A stretch of DNA of 64,000 nt from Kurthia huakuii LAM0618 (GCF_000505545.1 NZ_AYTB01000017.1:62001-126000), one strand, 5' to 3'. Positions 49,343-58,113 are shown, numbered from the stretch's first letter. Notes: a model not told the origin generated them from the letters alone. A program made the numbers and translations.

Positions 49343-50326
49343 TTACCATGCAGGGGCATCGGTGTCTGCTTGTAAATAATCGAGCCACTGTGCATCTGCT
49401 AATTCAAATAATGTAAGCGACATACCAGCCATATCAATGGCCGTCATATAGTTGCCGAGCTTTTTATACAAGACTTCATAGCCGCGCTGTTGTAAAATGG
49501 CCAACACATCATTGGCAAAAACATATTGTTCCATGAGTGGTGTCGCGCCCATGCCATTAAAGAGTACCGCGACTTTTTTAGATGCCCACGCCGTTTCTTC
49601 TTCCAATTTATCAACGAGCTCGCGCGCAATGTCACGCGATGATTTTAGCTCTTCGCGGCGATAACCGGGCTCACCGTGAATGCCAATACCAAATTCCATT
49701 TCCGTCGCACTAAGTTCAAATCCAGGCTTGCCAACTTCCGGTACCGTAGCAGGAGAAATCGCAAACCCAACGGAGGCTAGATGTGTCACCACGTTGTCAG
49801 CGAGCGCTTTAATGTCGGCAAGTGAAGCGTGTTGTGCCGCGGCCGCACCAAGTACTTTATGCATAAAGAGCGTACCGGCAACACCACGACGCCCTTCTGT
49901 AAAGCTACTATCAAAGACCGCAACATCATCATTGACGATGACAAAGTCGACATCGATGCCTTCCATGTCAGCTAAATCCTTTGCCATTTCAAAGTTCATA
50001 CAGTCGCCGCTATAGTTTTTAATGACAAGAAATACACCGGCACCTGTATGGACGGCTTTAATGGCTGCTAAAATCTGGTCAGGCGTTGGCGATGTAAATA
50101 CTTGGCCACAAACCGCCGCATCGAGCATACCTTCTCCGACAAAGCCGGCATGGGCAGGTTCATGACCGCTACCACCACCGGAAATAATCGCTACCTTACC
50201 GTTTTGAGGCGTACTGCGCGCGATGACTTGTGTTTCTGGCAAGAGTTGTACATGTTCATGGAGCTGCACGAAACCCGCTAACATTTCCGTTACGACATCA
50301 CTTGGATTGTTCAAAATCTTCTTCAT
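49343..50326 (-). CDS. dhaK: Dihydroxyacetone kinase subunit DhaK
   Basis: Binds dihydroxyacetone covalently through a histidine. The 327 residues include GGGSGHEPAHAGFVG (about 54-68), SPTPDQ and the substrate-binding His in GIGIHGEPGYRRE (about 215-225). Start at ATG 50326 gives MKKILNN and 8-nt spacing from AGGAGG; the adjacent ATG 50329 is equally possible. First gene of dhaKLM, giving a PTS-linked route into glycolysis. Confidence 0.94.
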   Translation of the reverse strand: MKKILNNPSDVVTEMLAGFVQLHEHVQLLPETQVIARSTPQNGKVAIISGGGSGHEPAHAGFVGEGMLDAAVCGQVFTSPTPDQILAAIKAVHTGAGVFLVIKNYSGDCMNFEMAKDLADMEGIDVDFVIVNDDVAVFDSSFTEGRRGVAGTLFMHKVLGAAAAQHASLADIKALADNVVTHLASVGFAISPATVPEVGKPGFELSATEMEFGIGIHGEPGYRREELKSSRDIARELVDKLEEETAWASKKVAVLFNGMGATPLMEQYVFANDVLAILQQRGYEVLYKKLGNYMTAIDMAGMSLTLFELADAQWLDYLQADTDAPAW

Positions 50327-50351
50327 CATTTAAACCTCCTAAAATTTGTCT

Positions 50352-50364
50352 TACTATTATAGTA
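50352..50364 (-). promoter_or_regulatory. Palindrome over the dhaK -10 region
   Basis: TACTATTATAGTA is a perfect 6-1-6 inverted repeat. Read on the minus strand it contains TATAAT, a likely -10 for dhaKLM, 25 nt before the start codon. No good -35 is visible, which would suit an activated or repressed promoter. Confidence 0.45.
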
Positions 50365-50401
50365 TGCGCTCCGGCGTTGCGATGCAAAAATTAACGATAA
50401 C

Positions 50402-50438
50402 AAAAAGAGGCCCCCCTAATTTCTAGATGCCTCTTTTT
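50402..50438. terminator. Terminator after yfkK
   Basis: AAAAAGAGGC pairs with GCCTCTTTTT across a 16-nt loop. On the minus strand it ends the yfkK transcript before the dha promoter. Confidence 0.85.
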
Positions 50439-50457
50439 ACATGCATATCGTCAATAA

Positions 50458-50679
50458 TTATTTGCGTAATGAGCCTAGTTCTGAAACGATGGCGTGCATT
50501 TCGCTTAAGCTAAATGATTCACGTTTCATTACTAAGTTGTATAAATCTAATAAATCTTCATAGTTTGAGGCATCAAAGCTTTCAGCACGCATTGCATCGG
50601 CGTTAACCATGCGTAATTTGTCTTTTAATGCTTCAATAATATGATGGATATTTTCCACTGATGGTTCGTTTAAATTCAC
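50458..50679 (-). CDS. yfkK: UPF0435 family protein YfkK
   Basis: A 73-residue helical cytosolic protein matching the UPF0435 family (B. subtilis YfkK): NLNEPSVENIHHIIEALKDKLRMVN, then YEDLLDLYNLVMKR. No function known. GTG start behind AAAGGATGAG. It lies close to yfkH and yfkF homologues, as in B. subtilis. Confidence 0.88.
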   Translation of the reverse strand: MNLNEPSVENIHHIIEALKDKLRMVNADAMRAESFDASNYEDLLDLYNLVMKRESFSLSEMHAIVSELGSLRK

Positions 50680-50868
50680 TCGAATCTCATCCTTTCATTT
50701 TAACTATACGTATCATTTCACGCTCGAAAAAGAATGTCAACGTCTTAAGACAAATCTTTCTTCTAGGAAATATGACTTTCAGGGGACAGAGCAGGCGTTT
50801 TATTGGTAAAGTAGAAGGGTAAACTACTACATAGTAGAATATTTTGGAAAAGTTTGGAGGAAGCAATT

Positions 50869-51216
50869 ATGGCGAATAAACTCGTAGCAGGAATTGCATT
50901 AGGGGCAGTAGCAGGAGCAGTAATCAGCTTACTGGACCGTCAAACAAGACAAGAAACTACACAGAAGCTGAAAAGCGCTTCAGCAAATGTTCAATATTAC
51001 GCTGCAAATCGTGATGAACTGAAAGACAATCTTTTAGCGAAGGTCGAAGCGATTCAAACAGCTTACAACCGCATCGCTGAAGATAAAGACTATTACTTAG
51101 AAAAACTTGAAGAAGTGAAAGCACTAACACCGCAAGTAAAGGCGTTCGTTTCGGACACGAAGGAAGCCTTTGCTGAAGAGGAAGCGCACACAACTTCAGA
51201 CGATACAGCGAAATAA
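50869..51216 (+). CDS. YtxH-like small protein
   Basis: A 115-residue protein with one N-terminal glycine/alanine-rich hydrophobic segment (LVAGIALGAVAGAVISLL) followed by a long charged coiled-coil-prone helix, the layout of YtxH-domain proteins. Membrane-anchored, cytosolic coil is inferred. ATG behind GGAGGAAG. Its neighbour yfkH starts 52 nt downstream. Confidence 0.6.
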   Translation: MANKLVAGIALGAVAGAVISLLDRQTRQETTQKLKSASANVQYYAANRDELKDNLLAKVEAIQTAYNRIAEDKDYYLEKLEEVKALTPQVKAFVSDTKEAFAEEEAHTTSDDTAK

Positions 51217-51267
51217 TGTAGCGGATAATGCGATTCACCTGTCATTCTGAACAAAGGAGGAGTGCTG

Positions 51268-52239
51268 GTGGGGGAGAATAAGAAACCAAAAAAGCGTAAT
51301 GGGCCTTCATCTGAAGTATTTGATAAAGTAAAGATGCTGCAGATTGAAAAGAAGCATATAAACGATGTGCACAAACCGCAATATGATTTAGACACATGGA
51401 AAGGCTTTGGAAAAGGCTTTATGCAAAAAGTAACGCAAGCTGATCTGTCAGGTATGGGTGCACAGCTTGCATACTTTTTCCTATTATCGCTCTTTCCATT
51501 ATTAATTTTCGTCATGACGCTCGTACCATTTTTGAATTTACCGCAAGAACAAGTGTATGCGATGCTGCAAGATATTTTACCAGAGCAAGTGTATTCACTC
51601 GTTGGCGATACATTAAAAGATGTGCTACAAAACCGTAATGGTGGCTTATTATCAATCGGTATTTTAGCGACATTATGGTCAGCTTCAAATGGTGTAAATG
51701 CATTAATTAAATCGCTCAATCAATCATATGGCAAAGTGGAAACGCGCCCATTTATTATCGCGCGTTCGATGTCGGTTATTTTTACACTCGTACTTATTTT
51801 ATTAGTAGTTGTCGCATTAGTGTTGCCGGTATTTGGCGCACAAATTGGTCATTTCCTTGCGAATACAATCGGCCTTGGTGAGCCATTTGCGGCTGTTTTT
51901 GCGAAGTTCCGTATTTTATTACCGCCACTTGTTATTTTCTGTGGCCTTATTTTTATGTATTGGCTAGGGCCAAACGTCAAAATGTATTTACGAAACGCCA
52001 TTCCAGGGGCAGCTGTTGCGACAGTTTGTTGGTTAGTGATTTCGTATGTCTTCTCGATTTACATTAACAACTTCTCAAATTATTCTGCAACGTATGGCAG
52101 TATCGGAGGGATTATTATCCTCATGTTATGGCTCTACATTACCGGCATGGTTTTAATGGTCGGTGGTCTTGTGAATGCGATTATGCAGGAACGTAAAGAA
52201 CAGGTGGATACGCGCAAGCGTCGATTATCATCACAATAA
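51268..52239 (+). CDS. yfkH: YihY/RBN family membrane protein YfkH
   Basis: A 323-residue integral membrane protein with about six hydrophobic segments: GAQLAYFFLLSLFPLLIFV (segment 1), LWSASNGVNALIKSLN, and GGIIILMLWLYITGM near the C-terminus, all YihY-family marks. Once called RNase BN, the family has no proven nuclease role. GTG 51268 is 7 nt from AAAGGAGG; the GTG at 51262 is too close. Confidence 0.88.
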   Translation: MGENKKPKKRNGPSSEVFDKVKMLQIEKKHINDVHKPQYDLDTWKGFGKGFMQKVTQADLSGMGAQLAYFFLLSLFPLLIFVMTLVPFLNLPQEQVYAMLQDILPEQVYSLVGDTLKDVLQNRNGGLLSIGILATLWSASNGVNALIKSLNQSYGKVETRPFIIARSMSVIFTLVLILLVVVALVLPVFGAQIGHFLANTIGLGEPFAAVFAKFRILLPPLVIFCGLIFMYWLGPNVKMYLRNAIPGAAVATVCWLVISYVFSIYINNFSNYSATYGSIGGIIILMLWLYITGMVLMVGGLVNAIMQERKEQVDTRKRRLSSQ

Positions 52240-52241
52240 CT

Positions 52242-52281
52242 AAAAAAAGAGCTGAGGGCATAAAGCCTTCAGCTCTTTTTT
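52242..52281. terminator. Bidirectional terminator yfkH / metal ATPase
   Basis: AAAAAAAGAGCTGA-GG pairs with CC-TCAGCTCTTTTTT. Serves both convergent genes. Confidence 0.93.
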
Positions 52282-52285
52282 ATAA

Positions 52286-54181
52286 TTATAAGCGTAGCAT
52301 ACGCAACCCGTTTAAAATAACGAGAATGGTACTTCCTTCGTGTCCAATCACACCAAGTGGTAGATCCACGATTTGCAAGAAGTTTGACGCGATTAATAAC
52401 ACGATAACACTAATGGCAAAAATGATATTTTGTTTCACGATACGTTGCATTTTACGCGCGACTTTTACCGCATACGAAATTTTTGATAAATCATTTTTCA
52501 TTAATACAACATCGGCTGTTTCAAGTGCTACGTCTGTCCCTTCACCCATCGCAATGCCTGTTGTGGCTGTTGCAAGGGCAGGGGCATCATTAATGCCATC
52601 GCCAACCATACCGACAAATTTATATTGCGCTAGTAAATCTTTAATATGCGCTACTTTTGTTTCAGGTAAACATTCGGCGATATAGCTTTCAACGCCGGCT
52701 TCGCTAGCAATCGCTTTCGCTGTTTTTTCATTATCACCTGTGAGCATAATCGTATGAATGCCAAGTGCTTTTAACTGCGCAATCGCTTGTTTTGCTTCCT
52801 CACGTACCGTATCTTTCATCGCCGCCATCGCAACGATACCACTATCGTCGGCCATGAAAATAACGGTTTTCCCTTCTTCTGCAAGGGTAGGAGCGGCACC
52901 ATCAGCAAAGTGTAGTGCTGCGTCGCGACCGACAAAGTCCATTTTGCCGACTTTATAAAATGTCCCATCAATCGTCGCTTCAAGGCCGTACCCTGGAATA
53001 TCTGTAATTGCTGCTTGTGCAAATGTGGCTTGCTGTTCGCTCGCATACGTTGTAATCGCCACCGCGAGTGGATGATTGGAATTGTGCTCAATACCTGCAA
53101 GCATGCCAAGTGTATGCTGCTCGTCCAGGCCATCGCGCACGATAAAGTCTGTTACGACCGGTTTCCCTTGTGTTAATGTACCGGTTTTATCAAATGCGAC
53201 TGCTTGTAACACACTTAAATGCTCGATGTGTAAACCACCTTTGAATAACACACCGTTACGTGCACCGTTTGAAATCGCAGAGAGCGTCGCTGGCATAATT
53301 GCCGCGACAAGTGCACAAGGAGAGGCGACAACAAGTAACACCATCGCGCGGTAGAACGTCGTCGTCCAGTCCCAACCTAAAACGAAGTGGGGCACAAATA
53401 GCATGAAGCCAACTGTAAGTAAGACGACTTTGACATATGTGCCTTCAAAGCGTTCGATAAATTGTTGAGAGGGTGATTTTTCACTTTGAGCTGATTGTAC
53501 AAGGTCGATAATTTTTTGGAATAACGATTCTGAACTTGGTTTTGTCATCGTCATTTTAACGGCACCAGTCATGTTAACGGTACCCGCAAATACTTCGTCA
53601 CCGGCAAATTTTGATACTGGAATCGATTCGCCGGTAATCGCGGCTTCATCAATCGATGTTGCACCGTCTGCAATGACGCCGTCTGTCGGAACGCGCTCAC
53701 CAGGTTTGATCATGATGACATCGCCGACTTGCAATGTATCGACTTTGACGCGTTCGAGTGAGCCATCTGCTTGTACGAGCCAAGCTTCCTCAGGTTGCAT
53801 ATCCATTAATGCGGAAATTTCTTTATGCGATTTATTCATCGCATACGTTTCAAGTGCACCACTTAATGCGAAGATGAAAATTAAAATGGCACCCTCTGTC
53901 CAGTAGCCAATAATCGCTGAGCCAATCGCTGCAAGAATCATGAGAAATTCGACGTTCAATTCCTTATTGGCAATCGTTTCTTCAACGCCTTCTTTTGCTT
54001 TTGCAAAGCCGCCAATAACGAATGCTAATAAGTAAAGCGCAACACCAATACCTGACATTTCTTCACGCGTGATAAACCAAGCGATGAAAATAAGAATCCC
54101 TGCTGTAATGGCAGCAACTAATTCAATATGTTCTTTTAGTTTCTCAATTAAATGATTACTATTCTCGTTTGTATTGTTCAT
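52286..54181 (-). CDS. P1B-4-type metal-transporting ATPase (PfeT/ZosA-like)
   Basis: Metal efflux ATPase of 631 residues without an N-terminal HMA domain. TGES (183-186), SPC in the transport helix (287-289) instead of CPC, phosphorylated Asp331 in DKTGTLTQG, GDGINDAPAL, and HEGS (614-617) in the last helix. SPC plus HEGS-type motifs define the P1B-4 group; B. subtilis PfeT (earlier ZosA, 637 aa) exports Fe(II) and is PerR-controlled. The Per-box-like site upstream agrees. Co or Zn as cargo is not excluded. ATG behind GGAGGG. Confidence 0.88.
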   Translation of the reverse strand: MNNTNENSNHLIEKLKEHIELVAAITAGILIFIAWFITREEMSGIGVALYLLAFVIGGFAKAKEGVEETIANKELNVEFLMILAAIGSAIIGYWTEGAILIFIFALSGALETYAMNKSHKEISALMDMQPEEAWLVQADGSLERVKVDTLQVGDVIMIKPGERVPTDGVIADGATSIDEAAITGESIPVSKFAGDEVFAGTVNMTGAVKMTMTKPSSESLFQKIIDLVQSAQSEKSPSQQFIERFEGTYVKVVLLTVGFMLFVPHFVLGWDWTTTFYRAMVLLVVASPCALVAAIMPATLSAISNGARNGVLFKGGLHIEHLSVLQAVAFDKTGTLTQGKPVVTDFIVRDGLDEQHTLGMLAGIEHNSNHPLAVAITTYASEQQATFAQAAITDIPGYGLEATIDGTFYKVGKMDFVGRDAALHFADGAAPTLAEEGKTVIFMADDSGIVAMAAMKDTVREEAKQAIAQLKALGIHTIMLTGDNEKTAKAIASEAGVESYIAECLPETKVAHIKDLLAQYKFVGMVGDGINDAPALATATTGIAMGEGTDVALETADVVLMKNDLSKISYAVKVARKMQRIVKQNIIFAISVIVLLIASNFLQIVDLPLGVIGHEGSTILVILNGLRMLRL

Positions 54182-54271
54182 TTACATTCCCTCCTGATAA
54201 TGAAAATCGCTATCAATTACGGTATATAAACCTTTATTTGAAAGGGTTTATTCACTTTTTTTATTTCTTAT

Positions 54272-54302
54272 TTAGAATTATTCTAAACTTGTAATTAGTA
54301 TA
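54272..54302 (-). promoter_or_regulatory. Per-box-like operator and -10 of the metal ATPase gene
   Basis: TTAGAATTATTCTAA (54272-54286) is a perfect 7-1-7 palindrome differing from the PerR consensus TTATAATNATTATAA at one position per half. On the minus strand a TATACT (54297-54302) precedes it, so the site would cover the transcription start. Confidence 0.6.
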
Positions 54303-54404
54303 GCATAGTGAATTTATGAATGGAAGGTCTATTACAGAAATTTTCATAAAAAATGTACGCAATTGTGAACGTTGCAATTGGTTATCATTTACAATTAGCG
54401 AGCA

Positions 54405-54446
54405 TAAAAAAAGAAGCTAGCAGAGACAGGCTCGACTAGCTTCTTT
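54405..54446 (-). terminator. Terminator after the fumarase gene
   Basis: AAAGAAGCTAG pairs with CTAGCTTCTTT around a 15-nt loop; on the minus strand a T-run follows, 14 nt after the stop codon. Confidence 0.88.
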
Positions 54447-54459
54447 CTATATAAATAGC

Positions 54460-56001
54460 TTAGAATACTTTTTCAGCGTATTGGGCTAATTTTTCAACAG
54501 ATGATTTTTGAACGTCTGCGTGTAATGAATTACCGTGAGAGTCCATTGTAACAACGGCTGTGAAATCTTCAACGCCTAAATGCCACATTGCTTCTGGAAT
54601 ACCGAATTCCATTAAGTCTACGCCATCAACTGATTTGATACAGTCAGCATAGTATTGTGCTGCGCCACCGATTGCATTTAAGTAAACGCCGCCATGCTCT
54701 TCAAGTGCTTTTAATGTTTTCGGACCCATACCGCCTTTACCGATAACAGCGCGGATACCGAATTTTTTCATAATGTCGCCTTGGTATGGTTCTTCACGAA
54801 TAGACGTTGTTGGACCAGCAGCTTTTACTGTCCAGTTGTCGTTGTCGTCTTTTGCCATTACAGGACCACAGTGGTAAATGATTTGACCGTTTAAATCAAC
54901 CGGCGCATCGTGGCTCATTAAGTGGTGGTGGATAGCGTCACGACCAGTGTACATACGGCCGCTAATTTTCACAACATCCCCAACTTGTAGTGAACGGATT
55001 TTTTCTTCTGTGATTGGTGCAACAAGCTCAACCATTTTGTTGTCCGGCTTATCATTTGATTTTGCAGCAGCAGCAGCTTCTGCGAAATCAATTTTTTCGC
55101 CTTCTTGGTAGTGCCAGTTTAAAATTTCGCCAGTTTCAGGGCTGATATCGATTGCCATGCGGCGGAATGCCCAACAGTTGTATGCTACAGAAACGTAGAA
55201 TGATGCTGGAATACGGTGCATAACGCCGATTTTACAACCTAGTAATGTCGCTTCACCGCCGAAGCCCATCGTACCAATACCTAATGTATTCGCTTTTTCA
55301 ACGATGTAGTCTTCTAATTTTGCTAAGTCTTCATTCGCGTTTGTATCATCTAATGAACGGAATAATTGTTCTTTTGCAAGATCATAACCAGAAGCGCGGT
55401 CGCCACCGATACCAACACCGATGAAACCAGCTGAACAGCCTTGACCTTGTGCTTGGTATACCGAGTGCAGGATACATTTACGGATACCATCTAAGTCACG
55501 ACCAGCGCGGCCTAAGCCTTCAAGTTCGGTTGGTAGGCTATATTGAATGTTTTTGTTTTCACAGCCGCCACCTTTAAGAATTAGCTTCATTTCAATATAA
55601 TCTTTTTCCCATTGTTCAAATTTCACAACAGGTAAACCATCGCCAAGGTTGTCGCCAGAGTTTTTCCCAGTTAAAGAATCTACTGCGTTTGGACGTAATT
55701 TTGCATCGCCAGTTGTACGTGCAATCGCATCTTTAATGATTTTTTTGATTTCGATTTGGTTAACGCCAACAGGAGTTTTTACTTTGAATGTTGGTAGGCC
55801 TGTATCTTGGCAGATTGGTGATACATTATCGTCTGCCATGAAGATATTGTTTGCGATTGTGTCTAAACTCATCGCTGCACGAGTGCCAGCATTTTCAGCT
55901 TCTTTTGCACGCTTTACGGCACGGCGTACGTCTTTTGGTAAGTTTGTCGACGTCTCGGTAATTAAATCGTAGACGCTTTGTTCTAAAGTTTCTAAGTTCA
56001 T
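54460..56001 (-). CDS. fumA: Class I (iron-sulfur) fumarate hydratase
   Basis: Interconverts fumarate and malate with a [4Fe-4S] cluster. The 513-residue protein has the alpha (about 1-280) and beta (about 320-513) parts fused. Candidate cluster cysteines Cys64 (SPICQDTG), Cys147 (KGGGCENK) and Cys189 (GQGCSAG). Note the beta-part motif GPTTSIREEPYQGD. Oxygen-sensitive type, next to a PerR-like-controlled metal pump by chance or design. ATG behind GAGGGGG. Confidence 0.93.
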   Translation of the reverse strand: MNLETLEQSVYDLITETSTNLPKDVRRAVKRAKEAENAGTRAAMSLDTIANNIFMADDNVSPICQDTGLPTFKVKTPVGVNQIEIKKIIKDAIARTTGDAKLRPNAVDSLTGKNSGDNLGDGLPVVKFEQWEKDYIEMKLILKGGGCENKNIQYSLPTELEGLGRAGRDLDGIRKCILHSVYQAQGQGCSAGFIGVGIGGDRASGYDLAKEQLFRSLDDTNANEDLAKLEDYIVEKANTLGIGTMGFGGEATLLGCKIGVMHRIPASFYVSVAYNCWAFRRMAIDISPETGEILNWHYQEGEKIDFAEAAAAAKSNDKPDNKMVELVAPITEEKIRSLQVGDVVKISGRMYTGRDAIHHHLMSHDAPVDLNGQIIYHCGPVMAKDDNDNWTVKAAGPTTSIREEPYQGDIMKKFGIRAVIGKGGMGPKTLKALEEHGGVYLNAIGGAAQYYADCIKSVDGVDLMEFGIPEAMWHLGVEDFTAVVTMDSHGNSLHADVQKSSVEKLAQYAEKVF

Positions 56002-56115
56002 TAAAAATCCCCCTCAAAAATAAAGTGACATAGTCTCCTTCATTATATAGGACAAAACAGAAAGATAGAATAGCGATACAGAAAAATGTGCGTAGAAACA
56101 GAAAATGACTTAAAA

Positions 56116-56140
56116 AAAACTACCTATATAAGGTAGTTTT
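56116..56140. terminator. Terminator of the SE1561-family gene
   Basis: AAAACTACCT pairs perfectly with AGGTAGTTTT over a 5-nt loop with A and T runs on both sides. Lies 8 nt beyond the minus-strand stop. Confidence 0.9.
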
Positions 56141-56147
56141 TAAGTAG

Positions 56148-56324
56148 CTAGCGGGATTTAAATTGATCCATTTTTTCTTCTAAATCATCGACCATTGAAA
56201 TTAAACGATCAATATCGGCTAATTCAGTGTTTTCAGGGTCAATTGAATCTAATACTTCAACGAACATTTGCAAACGATCCTTCAAGTATTTCACTTGTTG
56301 ATCTTTATCTGAGATTGGTTTCAT
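56148..56324 (-). CDS. SE1561 family small protein
   Basis: A 58-residue frame: ATG at 56322-56324, stop at 56148-56150, translating to MKPISDKDQQVKYLKDRLQ, then MFVEVLDSIDPENTELADI and DRLISMVDDLEEKMDQFKSR. An ideal GGAGGTG lies 5 nt upstream and a terminator just after. The acidic helical pattern matches the SE1561 family of staphylococci and bacilli; function unknown. Confidence 0.82.
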   Translation of the reverse strand: MKPISDKDQQVKYLKDRLQMFVEVLDSIDPENTELADIDRLISMVDDLEEKMDQFKSR

Positions 56325-56436
56325 GAGGCACCTCCGTTAGTTAGCTTTAGCATAACGGAAAAGTTGCGACAATACAATGTCGAACATAGGAACGTAGGAC
56401 AAAATAAGGATTTTAATAAACTGACTATTTGGAATG

Positions 56437-56465
56437 TTTACAAAATTAACATCTTGTGATATTAT
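56437..56465 (+). promoter_or_regulatory. Strong promoter of a cryptic transcript
   Basis: TTTACA (56437-56442), exactly 17 nt, TATTAT (56460-56465): five of six matches in each box. It faces a 320-nt region with no normal gene and a perfect terminator at its end. Confidence 0.7.
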
Positions 56466-56674
56466 ACGGTTAACGATGAAGGGAAGGAGGGTGTAGACGA
56501 TAGAAAACATGATAGATGGATGCCCTTTTCTAGGTGACATGGCGTAGCATTGTAAGACCTGAACAAGGAAACCTCTTCCAAGTATCCAATAACCGTTCAA
56601 TTAGCACACTACGCGATGACTCAGCTGGCTCCCAGTATTGACAGATTGTAAAATAAAGGAGGTACATTAAACCG

Positions 56675-56752
56675 TTGTCGGTAAAAACACATTTATTTTT
56701 ATCCATTTGCCGGGGACTACGTTTAATACAAATGAATATGATAAAAAGTTAA
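56675..56752 (+). CDS. Possible 25-aa ORF in the cryptic transcript
   Basis: TTG start 11 nt after AAAGGAGGT, reading MSVKTHLFLSICRGLRL and IQMNMIKS, with TAA at 56750-56752, directly before the terminator stem at 56754. The strong ribosome site and the exact fit to the terminator argue for translation; the TTG, the long spacing and the tiny size argue against. No family recognised. Confidence 0.35.
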   Translation: MSVKTHLFLSICRGLRLIQMNMIKS

Positions 56753-56753
56753 C

Positions 56754-56795
56754 AAGACTCAGAACTCCTACGTTGTAGATGTATCTGAGTCTTTT
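56754..56795 (+). terminator. Terminator of the cryptic transcript
   Basis: AAGACTCAGA (56754-56763) pairs perfectly with TCTGAGTCTT (56784-56793), then T. Upstream of, and separate from, the MFS gene at 56856. Confidence 0.88.
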
Positions 56796-56855
56796 TCTAT
56801 GCCTTAAATTTTGTTATAGTAGGTTGAATTCATATTTTGAAAGGGGAACTACGTC

Positions 56856-58037
56856 GTGCAACAAGATACATATGCAAAAAGACGGTTTTGGGTGCTCGTT
56901 GCAATCGTGTCGATTTCAGGCTTTTCACAAGGCATGCTGCTCCCGCTTATTTCCATTATTTTTGAACGCGATGGCGTATCATCAGCGCTAAATGGTTTAA
57001 ATGCGACAGGCTTGTATATCGGCACATTGCTTATTTCGCCATTTATCGAAAAACCGTTACGCAAATTTGGCTACAAACCGGTCATTTTAACAGGCGGCGC
57101 AATCGTCCTCATTTCACTGATGCTATTTCCGTTGTGGAAGAGCTTGTTATTTTGGTTTATTTTACGTTTATTTATCGGTATCGGCGACAATGCGCTACAT
57201 TTTGCGTCGCAAACGTGGATTACGAGTACAGCACACCATGAAACGCTCGGCAAAAGCATCGCCATTTACGGTCTATCATTTGGTGTTGGTTTTGCGGTAG
57301 GGCCGTTGATGGTGCCACTTGTGAACATTTCTGAAGCATTACCATTTATCGTGTCAACGCTGCTTTGTCTCGTTTCATGGGCACTCGTATTTACATTGAA
57401 AAATGAACGACCTGAGCCAATTGATGTGGCGAGCGCTAACTCAAATGTGTGGCATCGTTATAAAAAAACGCTTAGCTATGCGTGGATTGCTTTTTTACCA
57501 CCACTTGTTTATGGTTTTTTAGAATCATCGCTTAATGCTATTTTCCCAGTCTATGCGCTACGCCGCGAATTTGATGTCGCGGTGGTCGCACTTATTTTAT
57601 CAGCCTTTTCAATTGGTGGCATCATAACGCAAGTTCCAATGGGCACGCTTGGCGATCGTATCGGGCGTTACAAGGTCATCACATTTGGCTTAGTTGGTGG
57701 CGGTACGATGTTTTTAATCGGGAGCTTTGTAGAGTCGCATCAATGGTTTGTGTTCGTGGCCTTTTTACTAGCAGGCATGTGTTGTGGCTCGATGTTTTCG
57801 CTCGGCATTTCATTTATGACCGACCTAACACCAAGAGAGCTGCTGCCAACAGGCAATTTAATGTGCAGTATTTTCTTTAGTATCGGTAGTTTAACAGGAC
57901 CATTTTTAGGAGGCGCCTTCGTTGAATATGCGACGATGAGCTATTTATTATTAGTAGCGCTATTATTGTTTGCTGTATTTGCGATTATTACAATGGGTGG
58001 TCGTAAAAAAAACATTGCTAGACAGCAAGGCATTTAA
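56856..58037 (+). CDS. MFS transporter, YfkF-like
   Basis: A 393-residue protein with 12 predicted membrane segments, the MFS signature GDRIGRYKVI between segments 8 and 9, and the start FWVLVAIVSISGFSQGMLLPLISI typical of the drug/sugar-efflux group. B. subtilis YfkF lies in the same yfk neighbourhood. Substrate unknown. GTG start behind AAAGGGGA. Confidence 0.85.
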   Translation: MQQDTYAKRRFWVLVAIVSISGFSQGMLLPLISIIFERDGVSSALNGLNATGLYIGTLLISPFIEKPLRKFGYKPVILTGGAIVLISLMLFPLWKSLLFWFILRLFIGIGDNALHFASQTWITSTAHHETLGKSIAIYGLSFGVGFAVGPLMVPLVNISEALPFIVSTLLCLVSWALVFTLKNERPEPIDVASANSNVWHRYKKTLSYAWIAFLPPLVYGFLESSLNAIFPVYALRREFDVAVVALILSAFSIGGIITQVPMGTLGDRIGRYKVITFGLVGGGTMFLIGSFVESHQWFVFVAFLLAGMCCGSMFSLGISFMTDLTPRELLPTGNLMCSIFFSIGSLTGPFLGGAFVEYATMSYLLLVALLLFAVFAIITMGGRKKNIARQQGI

Positions 58038-58073
58038 GTACTGGCAATCATTCAAGTCCAATGACACATGACG

Positions 58074-58113
58074 AAAAACAGGGTCGCCGTTGCTGCGCGT
58101 GCCCTGTTTTTTT
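58074..58113 (+). terminator. Terminator after the YfkF-like gene
   Basis: AAAAACAGGG pairs with CCCTGTTTTT, followed by more T. Confidence 0.9.

Larger units (their letters stand above)
56472..56795 (+). ncRNA. Candidate non-coding or leader RNA
   Basis: Region between a good promoter and a perfect terminator. Every ATG in its first 200 nt runs into a stop within 13 codons. It can fold: CATGGCGTAG pairs (one mismatch) with CTACGCGATG, and GGAAACCTCTTCC forms a small hairpin between them. An AAAGGAGGT ribosome site lies at 56655-56663. I do not recognise it as a known riboswitch or RNA family. Confidence 0.5.

Noticed and set aside
56337-56600. 87-codon minus-strand frame
   Set aside because: TTG start with no ribosome site, composition not protein-like, and it overlaps the promoter and leader of the plus-strand unit.
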